Assembly (NCBI RefSeq): GCF_020085105.1
Contig: NC_058044.1
Coordinates: forward strand, 34,436,952-34,500,951
Source: Siniperca chuatsi
Taxonomy: Eukaryota; Chordata; Actinopteri; Centrarchiformes; Sinipercidae
DNA length: 64,000 nt
Reading direction: 5' to 3'
This document shows positions 24,301-48,384 of the stretch, in pieces; position 1 is the first letter of the stretch, and every line of letters begins with the position of its first letter. The notes beneath the pieces were generated by a model. The model did not search any database. It had not been told where the DNA came from and was given only the letters and a program-made list of their open reading frames with translations. The position numbers and the translations under genes are program-made.

Positions 24301-24859
24301 TAGATACAGTCTGCTGTGAAGTAGTGTGGTGCAAACTGGTGAACACTTCTGCTCCCCACACAGAGGGTCCCTGGTCCAGCCCCCGTTTCCTCCGCAGGAG
24401 CCATCGCTTCGTCTCTGTGTATATGCTAAATACAGTTCTTGTTGAATTTACAGAACAATTACTGTATCGTGATATAAAAAACCAAGCGAAGCGGTAAACG
24501 GCTTCAGGCGTCTCGCAGTGGTCACAGGGTCACGTGATTGTTTCCCTTTTTGAAGTATGACATGACATTGACGCCATGTTTCAGAGGGTGCTGCTGCTGT
24601 GGAATTTTGAAACAAGCCTTGGCGCTCTGCTTTCAGACATACATCACCCCCGCTGGATAAGCTTCACTTCAGGGATCCGTATGGGAGAAGTTGTAATGAA
24701 AGTGAAATATTCCTGTTCCTAATGGTAATGTTCATCTGTGCTGTCCTAACAGGGAAGTGTCTGGACCGCTCCGACCTGCTCCACAAAGTCTTCATATCAG
24801 ACTGTGACACCAGTAAAACCACTCAGAAATGGGAGATGAACAACATCGTGGCTGTATGA
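5278..24859 (+). CDS. galnt7: Polypeptide N-acetylgalactosaminyltransferase 7
   Basis: Type II Golgi enzyme that transfers GalNAc from UDP-GalNAc to Ser/Thr; GALNT7 prefers already GalNAc-modified peptides (family knowledge). Coding exons: 5278-5400, 13758-13869, 14155-14473, 16209-16375, 16864-16994, 17226-17305, then 18325-18507 (7a) or 18767-18949 (7b), 19991-20108, 20226-20348, 20795-20910, 22059-22161, 22299-22397, 23117-23245, 23334-23364, 24753-24859. With one exon 7 this gives 646 codons in unbroken phase (human about 657). Visible parts: a signal anchor at about residues 7-27; the metal-binding D290-A-H292; WGGEN at 401-405, with the family's conserved Glu at 404; and a ricin-type lectin domain from about 526, with CIDS, QYDQCL, KCLDRS and QKWEMNN. 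The start fits GALNT7 ([13 protein letters not shown]). Exon 7 is duplicated, see separate entries. Family identity is very secure; individual exon ends rest on splice consensus. Confidence 0.95.
6880..7452 (-). mobile_element. LINE 3' fragment (minus)
   Basis: On the minus strand the frame reads [20 protein letters not shown] then [14 protein letters not shown], the usual C-terminus of a fish non-LTR ORF2. It is followed by a 3' UTR ending in the familiar CAAAATCAGCTGTATTGGCC-type tail (about 6893-6912). An (ATGT)n run lies at about 7022-7048. It is a truncated copy in galnt7 intron 1. Confidence 0.6.
10392..10698. mobile_element. hAT-type MITE inside the LINE
   Basis: A 307-bp element with terminal inverted repeats TAGTGATG...CATCACTA and a perfect 8-bp target duplication CTTATTAC (10384-10391 and 10699-10706), the size made by hAT transposases. 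Subterminal AAGAGCCGGCTC motifs occur in both orientations. No transposase is encoded. It interrupts the LINE's C-terminal coding region, so it is younger than the LINE. Confidence 0.85.
11208..11272. repeat. (ATT)n / (GTT)n microsatellite
   Basis: A trinucleotide run inside the LINE 3' UTR. The equivalent position in the copies at 32100-32170 and 39480-39560 is also ATT-rich, so it is part of the element rather than an independent expansion. Confidence 0.8.
12086..12454. mobile_element. piggyBac-like MITE, copy 1
   Basis: Starts TTAA|AGGTCCAGTGTG (12082-12097) and ends CACACTGAACCT|TTAA (up to 12458). It therefore has roughly 12-bp inverted ends and a TTAA duplication, as made by piggyBac transposases. 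It has no coding capacity. It is homologous to 28336-28659 and 50699-51037 and is the most diverged of the three. Confidence 0.75.
12460..13757 (+). other. galnt7 intron 1, 3' part
   Basis: Unique-looking intronic sequence. A 142-codon frame at 12700-13128 shows no recognisable motif and no flanking exon signals that fit galnt7, so it is treated as intron. Confidence 0.5.
15225..15300 (-). repeat. LINE 3'-tail repeat (CTTTATTGATCCC family)
   Basis: Second copy of the tail described at 2931-3010 (AGAAATACTTTATTGATCCC then GGAAACTCTTTGTTACAG), in galnt7 intron 3. Confidence 0.6.
16805..16840 (+). repeat. (TG)n at the galnt7 exon 5 acceptor
   Basis: A TG run followed by a GCGTGCGTGCATGC decay leads to the TTGCAG acceptor at 16863. 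No pyrimidine tract is present between the run and the exon. Confidence 0.8.
17199..17220 (+). repeat. (GT)n at the galnt7 exon 6 acceptor
   Basis: A 22-nt GT run ends 5 nt before exon 6 (TTCTAG|GTGCTG region). Together with the AC run at 17309-17332 it flanks the 80-nt exon that carries the D-A-H motif. Confidence 0.85.
17309..17332 (+). repeat. (AC)n at the 5' end of galnt7 intron 6
   Basis: A 24-nt AC run begins at the fourth base of the intron (GTAAC...) and is followed by four CTACAC units. It is complementary in RNA to the (GT)n at the other end of the same intron. Confidence 0.9.
18277..18322 (+). repeat. (GT)n at the 3' end of galnt7 intron 6
   Basis: A 46-nt GT run lies immediately before the AG acceptor of exon 7a and takes the place of the polypyrimidine tract. 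It can pair with the AC run at 17309-17332, bringing both splice sites of intron 6 together. Confidence 0.9.
18325..18507 (+). CDS. galnt7: galnt7 alternative exon 7a
   Basis: First of two tandem, homologous 183-nt exons. It has the same phase as 7b: it completes an AG codon on entry and leaves CG for the next exon. It encodes [10 protein letters not shown], then a [13 protein letters not shown] loop, [13 protein letters not shown], and a [16 protein letters not shown] tail. It is 41/62 identical to 7b by hand count. The acceptor is a (GT)n tract running to 18322 followed by AG, with no polypyrimidine tract. The donor is CG|GTACAC. The sequence is less like the human exon as I remember it than 7b, so 7a is probably the derived copy. 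Confidence 0.88.
18767..18949 (+). CDS. galnt7: galnt7 alternative exon 7b
   Basis: Second copy of exon 7, 259 nt downstream of 7a, also 183 nt and phase-equivalent. It encodes [10 protein letters not shown], a [13 protein letters not shown] loop, [13 protein letters not shown], and [16 protein letters not shown]. It is closest to the single exon of human GALNT7 as remembered (PQGGGDxDG, SMLWKR, LRKTxTEPYR). It has a conventional C-rich tract before TGTCAG and donor AG|GTACAG. Because both exons are multiples of three, the frame alone does not forbid including both. Confidence 0.9.
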
Positions 24860-26565
24860 AGACTGAGGACATACACGCCGATTAACACACATCAAGAAAT
24901 ACATCCATACTACACGTTTACAGAAATATCAAGCTGATACTGTCCGTTTAAAGAAAATAATGCTTTTGATATGAGCCAGTCCATGTCAGTGCACCTACAG
25001 CACGACGGAGTCCACATGGTCGAATTTAAAGATACTGAGTATCGATTAACTGCTTCAACCCACATCTGTCGGTATCAGCCAAAATATGCCTTTGGCAAAG
25101 TCGAGGCTGGTGCGATGTACAGACACAGACACTCCAGATGGCAGAAGAACTGGTTGGGAAGGAGGCTGAAGCTACGGGTCCTCAGAATGACCAGTTGGAC
25201 GAACACTGAAGTGGCCTCTCAGGCCTTTTCTAAACCACTACATTTGATTTATGAAATGAATCGCATTAACTCCAACTACTGAACAGTCCTGCTTTAATTA
25301 GACCTTTTCAGTCAGTTGATTAGCTCACTTACCAAAGAGTCCTTTTTATTGGTGGAGGATTCAATCGCATCATCGGTGTGTTTAACCAGGTGAAGTGTTG
25401 CTACCAACACTGGCTGGCGTAACGCTTGCTTCTGTCTGGCTTTCAGGCTGGAAGAGTGCGTTAAAATAGGATGTCAAAAACAAAGCATTTATTGGACATA
25501 TCGGAGAGAGAACACTCAGTGAGCCAGATCAGTTTAATAGACGAGGAGTGAATGGAAACGTTGTTGAAAGTTGTGAATCTGAAAGCGTGGTGTCACGCTG
25601 ATGTTAAAGTCCCGGCTTGTTTTCTGTACCTAAACAATCAGCGCTTTTTTAGCATTTTTCTGCTCAGTCCTGATTGGTCATCCGCTTCTTAAAGAGCCAT
25701 TAGGCCAAAATACATCCACCTTCCTCTGGGGCCAGACAAAAGGTGGAGGCGCTCTCAGATACCAGTGACATGTATGTAAAGCTCGCTTTCCTAAAAAGGA
25801 CACTGACATATTGAATTACTTTAGTTTCTTCTTCATTTGCACTTTTAGAATCCCCACTTTGAGCGTGGAGCTAATACAGTAATCTAACAGCTAAATCTGG
25901 CGAATCAATAAGCAGGACTGTATGTGAACGATGCTCGTCCTCCTGGTTTCTCTAAACCAGCTCCAGGTCCGTTCCCGGAGTGCCATGTCTGAACCCATCC
26001 CTGCGAGAATATGCTTTCAAATGCACAATAGCATGACTTGTCCTCTTCTTAACTTTGATTGGTTGCCATTTACTTCTGTTGATTTTCCATTGGCTTGAAT
26101 TAATTTTCCATGAACTTCTACAGACACTGATGCTTTAGAGGAACTTAAACGTTTAAGAACAGTGAACTGCCTGCCTTAGTGACAGTCTTGATGCGTAATT
26201 GAGGAGCTGACCAGCTGACTGTGACTTAGTAACTGCCGGTCTGAAAATGGAAAATCAGGGGAAACAAAACCCGCGGGGCTGTGGGGGTGGGGAATGTTGC
26301 TGGGGAGAAATACACAACTTATGGTGGGGGAAATGACAAATCTGACTGCTTTTTGTGTTAGTTTGTGGAAGGGGAAGAGGGTTTGGTGTATGGATGATCG
26401 TGTTTGCAATGTTTTGTACAATGTAAATAGATTTCTTTGTAAAGACGATCACGATGCATTTTGTGAAGGGCCTTGAATGATGTAAATATCTAACTTATAG
26501 CAGAGATTTAATATGGGCTGAACTGTGGGTGAATGAGCAAATAAAACACCAGATTTTTACTACCG
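24860..26565 (+). other. galnt7: galnt7 3' UTR with poly(A) signal at 26540-26545
   Basis: Non-coding sequence after the stop. AATAAA at 26540-26545 is followed within about 40 nt by a T/GT-rich stretch, fitting a cleavage site near 26565. Open frames in this stretch have no recognised family match. Confidence 0.55.
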
Positions 26566-26866
26566 TCACTGTTCTCTCTGTTGCTGTGACTTCAGGGATA
26601 TCATCTCCTGCAGCTTGCCGTGGTGCTGGAGTGGGGGCACGCTGGGCACGCCTGGCAGTGCAGATAGTGTCTGAGATTTTGAGGTGTGAAAGCTGACAGA
26701 ACTGCCTTACTTAGCTAACAGAGGAGAGCGTGTCTACGCTCGCCAGCGCCTGGTGAAAAAATCCTTCAATGTTGATGAAGAATACAGGCGATTTCATGGC
26801 GACGGATCAGTGGAGCACCTGTTTTTTTCCCCCACCAGCTTTCCGCCAAGTCCCGCCCCTACTCTG

Positions 26867-26985
26867 CCTCTGATTGGCTATCCCTAACCAACGGAAGAAA
26901 TGAGTACTAGCCAATCAGAGGGAGTGGTGGTGGGTAAACAAAAGACGCGCGGTGACGTGGCGGCGATGGAGCCCGGACACCATAA
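26867..26985. promoter_or_regulatory. CCAAT-box promoter-like segment
   Basis: CCTCTGATTGGCTA (26867-26880) is perfectly mirrored as its reverse complement at 26908-26921, giving two opposed CCAAT boxes 27 bp apart. A GC box (CCCGCCCC) lies just upstream, and a CRE-like GTGACGTGG and GCGGCGATGG follow. This looks like a compact, possibly bidirectional NF-Y-type promoter downstream of galnt7. No convincing coding exon follows on either strand. Confidence 0.35.
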
Positions 26986-27122
26986 GGCTTGTTTGTATGG
27001 AATGCCATTTTAGTCGAGATTAAATAAATCCAGAAATATGCCTATGAAATAAATGAATAGGTTTTTATTTTTAAAAGGACGTTTTTCAAAGGACTACTTT
27101 TATTTCTTTCATGGAACTTTGA

Positions 27123-27271
27123 TTTCATAATGCTGCATTTATTTCCATCCGTTATATTCCAACGGAACAGAGCCGCGAGACAGCTTTACCGAGGCGGCGT
27201 CCGGTCTCACGGCTCTGTGGGAACCACGCCCCCACCGTTGGAATATAACGACTAAATGTGGCATTATGAAA
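27123..27271. mobile_element. Foldback element (palindromic MITE)
   Basis: TTTCATAATGCTGCATTTAT at the left end is mirrored by CTAAATGTGGCATTATGAAA at the right. The arms continue through CGTTATATTCCAACGG into CAGAGCCG, leaving only about 27 bp unpaired. No coding capacity. Confidence 0.7.
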
Positions 27272-27703
27272 CGATGCCGTGCAATATATACATGTGGCAG
27301 TGGCAGATGAAGTGGCCTCGCCTGGAAAGTGGACGACATCAGGCGGCAGCAGCGGGGGCGGACAGTCCCAGCAGCCTTCGAAGAATATGTCCGTCCTGTT
27401 AGATCCCCCTGCAGGCTGCCTGTAGTTTGCAGAGCATGTTCGGATAGCTGCGGTACGTGTTGTTGATCGCTGATGAAGATGAAGCAGAAGAGACCCCGTA
27501 CCTTTCCTTGACGGACAATAAGTCTGTCTAAGTCTGTCTGTCATCAACTTTTGGTAATGCTTTAGATTACAGGCCGCAACGTACAGCATAATTACTTACT
27601 TCTGTACTAACGGTGTACCGGTGCAGTACGTACCATTACATATGTAGGCACTGGGGAACAAGATGGGAAGTTATGAAATGGGGGGGTAACAATTCTGGAT
27701 CTT

Positions 27704-28860
27704 ACGGAGCCCCCTATGGGTCACAGCGAGAATCTATTTGAGGACAACTTTTGCGTTCCCACGCAAAGTCGTCATTTCATCTTTGGTGCCGTGAAGTTCC
27801 ACATAGAAAATGTAACATAACAACCGAACATCACCCAGCGTTTAATGCATTTGTTGTTAATGCATTTTTAATGATACCACACAAAGTAGACTAACGTTAA
27901 TACGGAGGCCCCTAAAGGTCACAGCGAGAATTTATTTGAAGACTACTTTTGCGTTCCGTCCAAAATACTTTTCCAGTCCTTCTGAGCCGTATGTCTATTT
28001 GGAATGGAAGGTAGTGTGGAGATTCTCAAGTTAATGCATTCTGCATTGTTAGTGGACTCCTCACCTTTATATGATGTCCATCGCAAAGAAGTTACCAGAC
28101 AGAACATGAGCGCACTTCTGGGTCGGAGCCGTATGAATAAGGGACATCACGTCCTCAGTGAACCCCTGTGGGTCCAGCACAGGCCAGAGGACAGTATCTG
28201 TTGACGGATGAAGCCGACAGCGTCCTGCTTTCTTCTGCAGAGACCTCTCGATCTCAGAAGTCGTTTAAGTTTACTTGCACTAATTACACAACCGTGCGGG
28301 CCTGTTGAGCAGCAGCACTATATCAGCATTCTTAAAGCTTCAGTGTGGAACATTTAGGAGGAGCTGTCGGCAGAAATGGAATATAATATTCATAAGCATG
28401 TTTTCGTTAGCTTAGAATCAGCCCTTTATATCTACAGAGGGAGCGGGTCCCCTTCCACGGTGGTCGCCATGTTGCACCGCCATGTTTCTACAGCAGCCCA
28501 AAGGGGACAAACCAAACACCGGCTCTAGAGAGGGCTGTTTGCGAGTTTCGTGGCCACCATAATTTCTCCTCCACGCCTGGAAGGGGAGGGTGAGGCGAGC
28601 GGGATTCAAATGGTTGCAGTTTCACCGCTAGATGCCACTAAACCCTGCACACGGGACCTTTAATGCCTGGTTCAAAGTAAAATTCATTGAGCTGATATAC
28701 TGGGGCGCTGCGCTGGGAGCAGCTGAGCAGAAATAGACACATGGCTCTGAAGGAATGGAAGAAGCAAAGTATTGCGAGGTAACAAAACATTGCGAGGGAA
28801 TGCAAGAGTAGTCCTGAAAAACTTCTCACCGTGACCCGCAGGGGGCTCCGTACTGTTCTA
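27704..28860. mobile_element. Composite repeat with direct and inverted 55-bp modules
   Basis: ACGGAG(C/G)CCCCTA...GTCACAGCGAGAA...TTTTGCGTTCC occurs at 27704-27759, again directly at 27902-27957, and inverted at about 28801-28852. Homology continues inward from the second and third copies (GAGCC.TATGTCTATTT near 27983-28000 and its reverse near 28730). This gives a long-armed inverted-repeat element into which the MITE at 28336-28659 is inserted. A 66-codon frame at 28004 is not called as a gene. Confidence 0.55.
28336..28659. mobile_element. piggyBac-like MITE, copy 2
   Basis: TTAA|AGCTTCAGTGTGG at the start and CACGGGACCT|TTAA at the end. From about 28418 it is identical or nearly so to copy 3 (50796 onward), including a 63-codon frame that is a by-product of the shared sequence. 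Confidence 0.8.
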
Positions 28861-29378
28861 TGTGATCTCCTTTTGAAAACTACTGTAATATTTTTTCACT
28901 TCCATTCACCGAGCCTCCTCTGAAACTGTTTGGACCCCCCCGGGGGAGACCCGCCGCCCACTCAACTGCTCACTGCTGTGAGACTGCTGGACAGGTCACT
29001 GAGGTCTTGTCATGGATCGTTTATTGGTATTTACATATACATACAGATACTTGAAGGCCAGCACTTGCTGATGGAAAATAAATTCAAGTGACATATTGTG
29101 CTTTTCCAACATATGAAGCCAAAATGAGTTCAAAGTCTGGATCAGCTGTCACTCTCGGTCAGACAATCGTCTGAAAGGGAAACGTAAAATAAACAGAGAC
29201 TGTGTCAATTATGGCAACACAAAGGCAATGTACTGTGTACCAGAGTGTGCAGCACAGTAAATCCTACGGTAATTTGATGTAATGATGTTGTAGTAGCCAA
29301 ACTCAACCATGCATCTGAAGTCGTGGTGATATGTTAACATGAAATGTGGTTATTAAGGGGCTTGGCACGCCTATCATC

Positions 29379-44032
<14,654 letters not shown>

Positions 44033-44290
44033 GTCCGGAGCGGACGGAACCTCTGGTATGTTCTCAGGGACCTCACGCGCTTACCGCTCAACACCGACTG
44101 CAGAGGAGCGCGAGCCACAACAGGGGGGCGGGGTGAGTCAGGGCTGGGAGCGACTGCAGCAATCTGATTGGCTGAACGGCTTTGTTGTTGTTATGATCAA
44201 CGCACGTGACCATCTCACGTGCACGCCCACGTGTGGACGAGAGACCCTATATTTATCCTTGAAGTGGACCAATCAGCTCTGTGTATGTAG
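44033..44290 (-). promoter_or_regulatory. asb5 promoter region with three CACGTG boxes
   Basis: Upstream of the proposed asb5 ATG. There are perfect palindromic E-boxes at 44203-44208, 44216-44221 and 44228-44233 (12-13 bp apart). Opposed CCAAT boxes lie at about 44166 (ATTGG) and 44270 (CCAAT), with an AP-1-like TGAGTCA beside a GC box at about 44125-44140. An ATAAATATAG TATA-like run lies near 44250 on the minus strand. The combination supports a real promoter in front of exon 1. Confidence 0.5.
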
Positions 44291-44639
44291 TTAAGTGCGA
44301 GCTGTCGGCTAGCTGACAGCCTGGCAGACAGAACCCCACGTGGAGTCTGCTCTTAACTCTTTGTGTTCCACATAGGATCGTTCATTGAATCACATCAAAT
44401 CTGACTTCTGATCAGACTCCACATTACATTTATACATTTAGTGTTTTACTGAATTTGCCAATATTGTGTGTCAATATAAAGGTGGCCTATTCATTCCAAA
44501 AGATTTAAATCACATTCCCCCCAGAAATGTAGCGATAGAGAGAGAGACCTTGTACAATGATGGCGCCCAGTTCAATACTGTACATTAGTAGTGCAAATTA
44601 GATAACGTTATATGCAGATTGTCCCTGGACATTAAAAGA

Positions 44640-45150
44640 CAATTGACTGTACATTGGATATATTTATACCCACAGGCAGAGTTAAGATAGCAGAATAGAT
44701 GCATATAAAGCCGTGTACTGGCCTACAGATGTTAATTGAGGTTTGTGCAGCATCCTCCTCTCCACAACCAACTCTTTGGGCCCCACAGATGTCCCCAGCA
44801 CAGAGCCAGCCTTCCTGATCAGTTTGTTCAGGCTCTGATACTTCTGCCCCAGCAGACTGCAGCCAAGAATACTGCACTATCCACAACAGCCTGGCAAAAG
44901 ATCTGCAATATCTTGCTGCACACATTAAAGGACTTAAGCTGCCTCAAGAAGTAGAGTGTTCTCTGTCCCCTCCTGCGGACAGCCTCCCTCAGTGCTACAC
45001 TTTCAGTCCAGTCTGTTAGCATGCTGACACATTTACAGTACATCCCTCCAACCAGAGTCTGTTTTCTCTTTTTACCAGCTCCTTGGTCTTGGCCCCACTC
45101 AAGAGCAGGCCATTGTTTCCACACCGGTGTGGTGCACCCCACTAACTGAC
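44640..45150 (-). mobile_element. LINE RT C-terminal fragment
   Basis: The minus-strand frame reads KCVSMLTDWTESVALREAVR, then GQRTLYFLRQLKSFNVCSKI and VVDSAVFLAAVCWGRSIRA, the post-catalytic part of a fish non-LTR reverse transcriptase. Truncated on both sides. Confidence 0.7.
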
Positions 45151-45603
45151 TGGACCAGACACACCAAAGAACCGGTATCAGTCCTATATCAGTCTAACTT
45201 TAAACAGCTTTTTCAGCTAGGCTTGGTAAGTAGTAGCTATTGCCCCCCAGCACACACACAACATAGCAGTGCAACGTAAGCAGTAATTGCTGTATATGTA
45301 GACTGGAGCTTCCTAAAGTAGGTCAAACTATGGCAGCCTCAGTCTGAATTTCATGGACATGCATTCATGTATTTTTACTTGAACCTACAGTCATCCCAGA
45401 GGTTCGCCCTTCCAGATAACTATGAACTCCATGAACTGCCAAGTTAAGTGTAGCTTATTTATAATGAGACAGAGGATATTGCACAGCAGTAATGGAGGTA
45501 TGAATAAAAATCAATATCAATAAATAGGGAATTTAAGTATATTGCCCAGGAGTATTAACACAGGAAGTATTGCACAATTATGTCACAGTTTAATGACTTA
45601 GGG

Positions 45604-46257
45604 TCATATAGACTGACACTTAGAGGGAGGAGCTGAAGCATTTGATGGCCACAGGCAGGAATGACTTCCTGTGGCGCTCTGTGGTGCATTTTTGGGGGAT
45701 GAGTCTTCCGCTGAAGGTGCTCCTTTGTTTGACCAGCACGTCATGGAGCGGGTGGGAGACACTGTCCAAGATGGCGTGTAGTTTGGCGAGCATCCTCCTC
45801 TCTGACACCACCGCCAGAGAGTCCAGCTCCACCCCCACAATGTCAGCAAGGTCAGCAGTCAGGCACACAGCAGAGGTTACAGGCAGGGGAGGGGGGGAGT
45901 TGTCAGTGTGAAGAGGGCCGTTAGCCTGATGGGGAGGGGGAGCAGAGTACTCAGAGGAGCTTGAGGGCCGACAGCAGCTGAGTTAGAGGGGGGATGAGCA
46001 GGAGCTGGTGTGTCGAATCTGTTAAAGAACAGATTAAGTTTGTTGGCCCTGTCCACGCTGCCTTCAACTCCTCTGCTGCCAGTCGGTCTGAAGCCAGTGA
46101 TGGTCTTCATGCCGCTCCAGACCTCTCTCATGTTGTTCTGCTGGAGTTTCCACTCCAGCTTCCTCCTGTACTTCTCCTTAGCCTCCCTGATCTTCAACAT
46201 TACTGCTGTGCAGTATCTTAATAATCTCAATAAGATACACTTAACTCGACAGTACAT
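45604..46257 (-). mobile_element. Internally deleted LINE fragment
   Basis: In minus-strand order, the endonuclease-RT linker (EAKEKYRRKLEWKLQQNN, then VWSGMKTITGF and DRANKLNLFFNRFDTP) is followed directly by the extreme C-terminus (VELDSLAVVSERRMLAKLHA, then TERHRKSFLPVAIKCF). The RT core between them is missing. Confidence 0.65.
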
Positions 46258-46259
46258 GC

Positions 46260-46520
46260 ACCACTACTTATTACTTATATTATTGCATGGTATTATTATA
46301 CTGTATTGTCATCATCAACTGGTAAACCCACTTGGTACTTCACACTTATTTTATCTTGTACTTATATGCACCTGTTTATATGGTGTTTTTATAGTGTATT
46401 GTATTATATTTTTTGCTAGTAGTAGTAGCTTTCTCCTGTGTGCACTGATGCAAAGACGAGCTGCTGTAACAAAGAGTTTCCCTTCGGGGATGAATAAAGT
46501 TTTTCTGATTCTGATTCTGA
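46260..46520 (+). repeat. LINE 3' UTR and tail, plus orientation
   Basis: AT-rich 3' UTR ending GGGGATGAATAAAGTTTTTC and three ATTCTG units. It is the inverted counterpart of the tails at 2931 and 15225. Confidence 0.6.
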
Positions 46521-46521
46521 T

Positions 46522-47592
46522 TGTCTCAGGGGCCTCTTTGCACAGCCTACACCTTGGGTCTTGTCTGGTGTGGTAGATCTGGGCCTCTATTGCTCTGGTG
46601 CTCAGGGCCTGCTCCTGTGCAGCCATGGTGAGTGCCTCTGTGCTGTCCTTCAGTCCGGCCCGCTCTAGCCATTGGTAGGATTTCTTGATATCAGCCACTT
46701 CAGTTATGTTCCGATGGTACATCCCATGTAGGGGTTTGTCCTCCCATGATGGTCCCTCCTCCAGCACGTCTTCCTCTGTTCCCCATTGTCTGAGACATTC
46801 ACTGAGCATGTCATCTGTTGGGGCCTTATCCTTGATGTGCTTGTGGATCTTGGATGTTTCATCCTGGATGGTTTCTCTCACACTCACTAGTCCACGGCCG
46901 CCTTCCTTACGGCTAGCGTACAGTCTCAGGGTGCTGGATTTGGGATGGAACCCTCCATGCATGGTGAGGAGCTTTCGTGTCTAGGGGGCTGGCCAAGGCT
47001 TGGAGCCTTTGTTTGGCAGTTTCGAGTGCTTCAGGTATGGGCATCTGGTTGTACTTCTTGGGTGCTTGCTTTCTCATTGCACCTCTCTCGGCCTCTATCA
47101 GTTGGCTCACTTCTCTCCGGGCCTCCTTGATTTTTGCCTCCAGCCTTCATTTCCATGGTGGGTACTGTTTCTCATGGCTCCCATAGTTGCTCTTATAGCC
47201 AAGCATCTCGAGGATCACTGCTGAGGCGTATATCAGCTCACTGGTTTCAGTGATGGTTGTGGTAGGGATCGCACTCAATGCTGCATTCACATCTTCTCTT
47301 TCTGATGGTACTTCACTTAGCCGTTGTAACTGGTGTCGGGGTTGCCTTGCATTCATTCTCGCCATGATCTTATCTTTCAGGTCCATTGCAGCCTTGTTCA
47401 GCGTGATTGCACTTGTTGGGGCTTCATACACAATCTCCGGTTGGGGAGCCGCCGCTGGCTCCCCTCTGACCTGTAGTCCTGGCTCCCCCTTGCCGTAGCA
47501 TTTGTGTTGTATCTCGTCAAACTCAAGTTGTGATAGCAGTTGCCGCTTGTGGATGTTGGAACACTGAGCTACTAGTTGCTTCTCTGTAAGCC

Positions 47593-47595
<3 letters not shown>
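46522..47595 (-). mobile_element. Non-LTR retrotransposon remnant with large internal deletion
   Basis: Minus strand: an N-terminal part (NAALSAIPTTTITETSELIY, YPPWK, RLEAKIKEARREVSQLIEAE, PIPEALETAKQRLQALASPL) is fused to a late part (MHGGFHPKSSTLRLYASRKE, GRGLVSVRETIQDE, YQWLERAGLKDSTEALTMAA, TRQDPRCRLCKEAPE). The reverse transcriptase core is absent. The Cys-containing CRLC stretch and surrounding pattern occur in many fish retroelement proteins; I do not assign the clade. Confidence 0.65.

Positions 47596-47657
<62 letters not shown>
47595..47657. repeat. (AT)n microsatellite, about 62 bp
   Basis: A pure AT run that borders the retroelement remnant. Confidence 0.9.
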
Positions 47658-47658
<1 letters not shown>

Positions 47659-47659
47659 A

Positions 47660-48384
47660 CGGCGTTGTGTTTATATACAATTTTCCATCCCCAAAGGGGC
47701 GCGGCCAAGACGTTTTGCGAAGTACCCGTATGTGCCGGTCTGCTGTTATGTTGTTCTTGAATTTGTTATGAATAAAGTTATGGGAAAAAGCATACGCCTC
47801 TTCCGCTTACTCATCGCTCGCATTTCAATTTCTTTTCTGTTCCTGTTTGCTGTTGCATCAAGTTAACGACGATACAAACAGAAACGGAAGTACACCCATT
47901 TTGCCTTTCCCAGAGGAGATTAAACAATCTTTAAGAACAAGACTACAACTGCAATGACTTGAATACATTTTTTATTACAGGAGATTCTTTCGAGTTGCTA
48001 GTCCAAAATTTCTGTTTGAGAATTCTGTTGCACTTTTTTTGTCAGCCTGTTGCAAACATTAATTACACAGATAAGTAGCGATTCTCTCTTGGGCTGCTTG
48101 AATGTACACAACTAAAATCACATTCTAGAGTGTATTTTCATATACAAAATCATCCCTTTTATCTTACTATATTTCTTTCGATGACAAGAACGGCCCAACA
48201 TCCAAAACACACGTGAAAATTTTATTTTGAAACGCATGAACAGGAAGTAACAAGTGAGTCAAATAAAACTTGATTCTATTTTTTGTACACAGTAGCTAGC
48301 TACCGCGTGCAACCTATGCGATACATCTCTTATTGAATTGCTGTTATTTTTTAACATTCCCGTAGTTGTAGCTGTTATTTAAAG
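47660..48384 (+). promoter_or_regulatory. spcs3 upstream region
   Basis: Intergenic sequence with no gene called. The spcs3 5' UTR must lie at its end. No clear TATA or CCAAT element was found close to the ATG. TTATTTAAAG at about 48376 directly precedes the start codon. Confidence 0.35.

Noticed and set aside
46010-46576. 188-codon plus-strand hydrophobic frame
   Set aside because: It runs through two oppositely oriented LINE pieces and contains no family motif.
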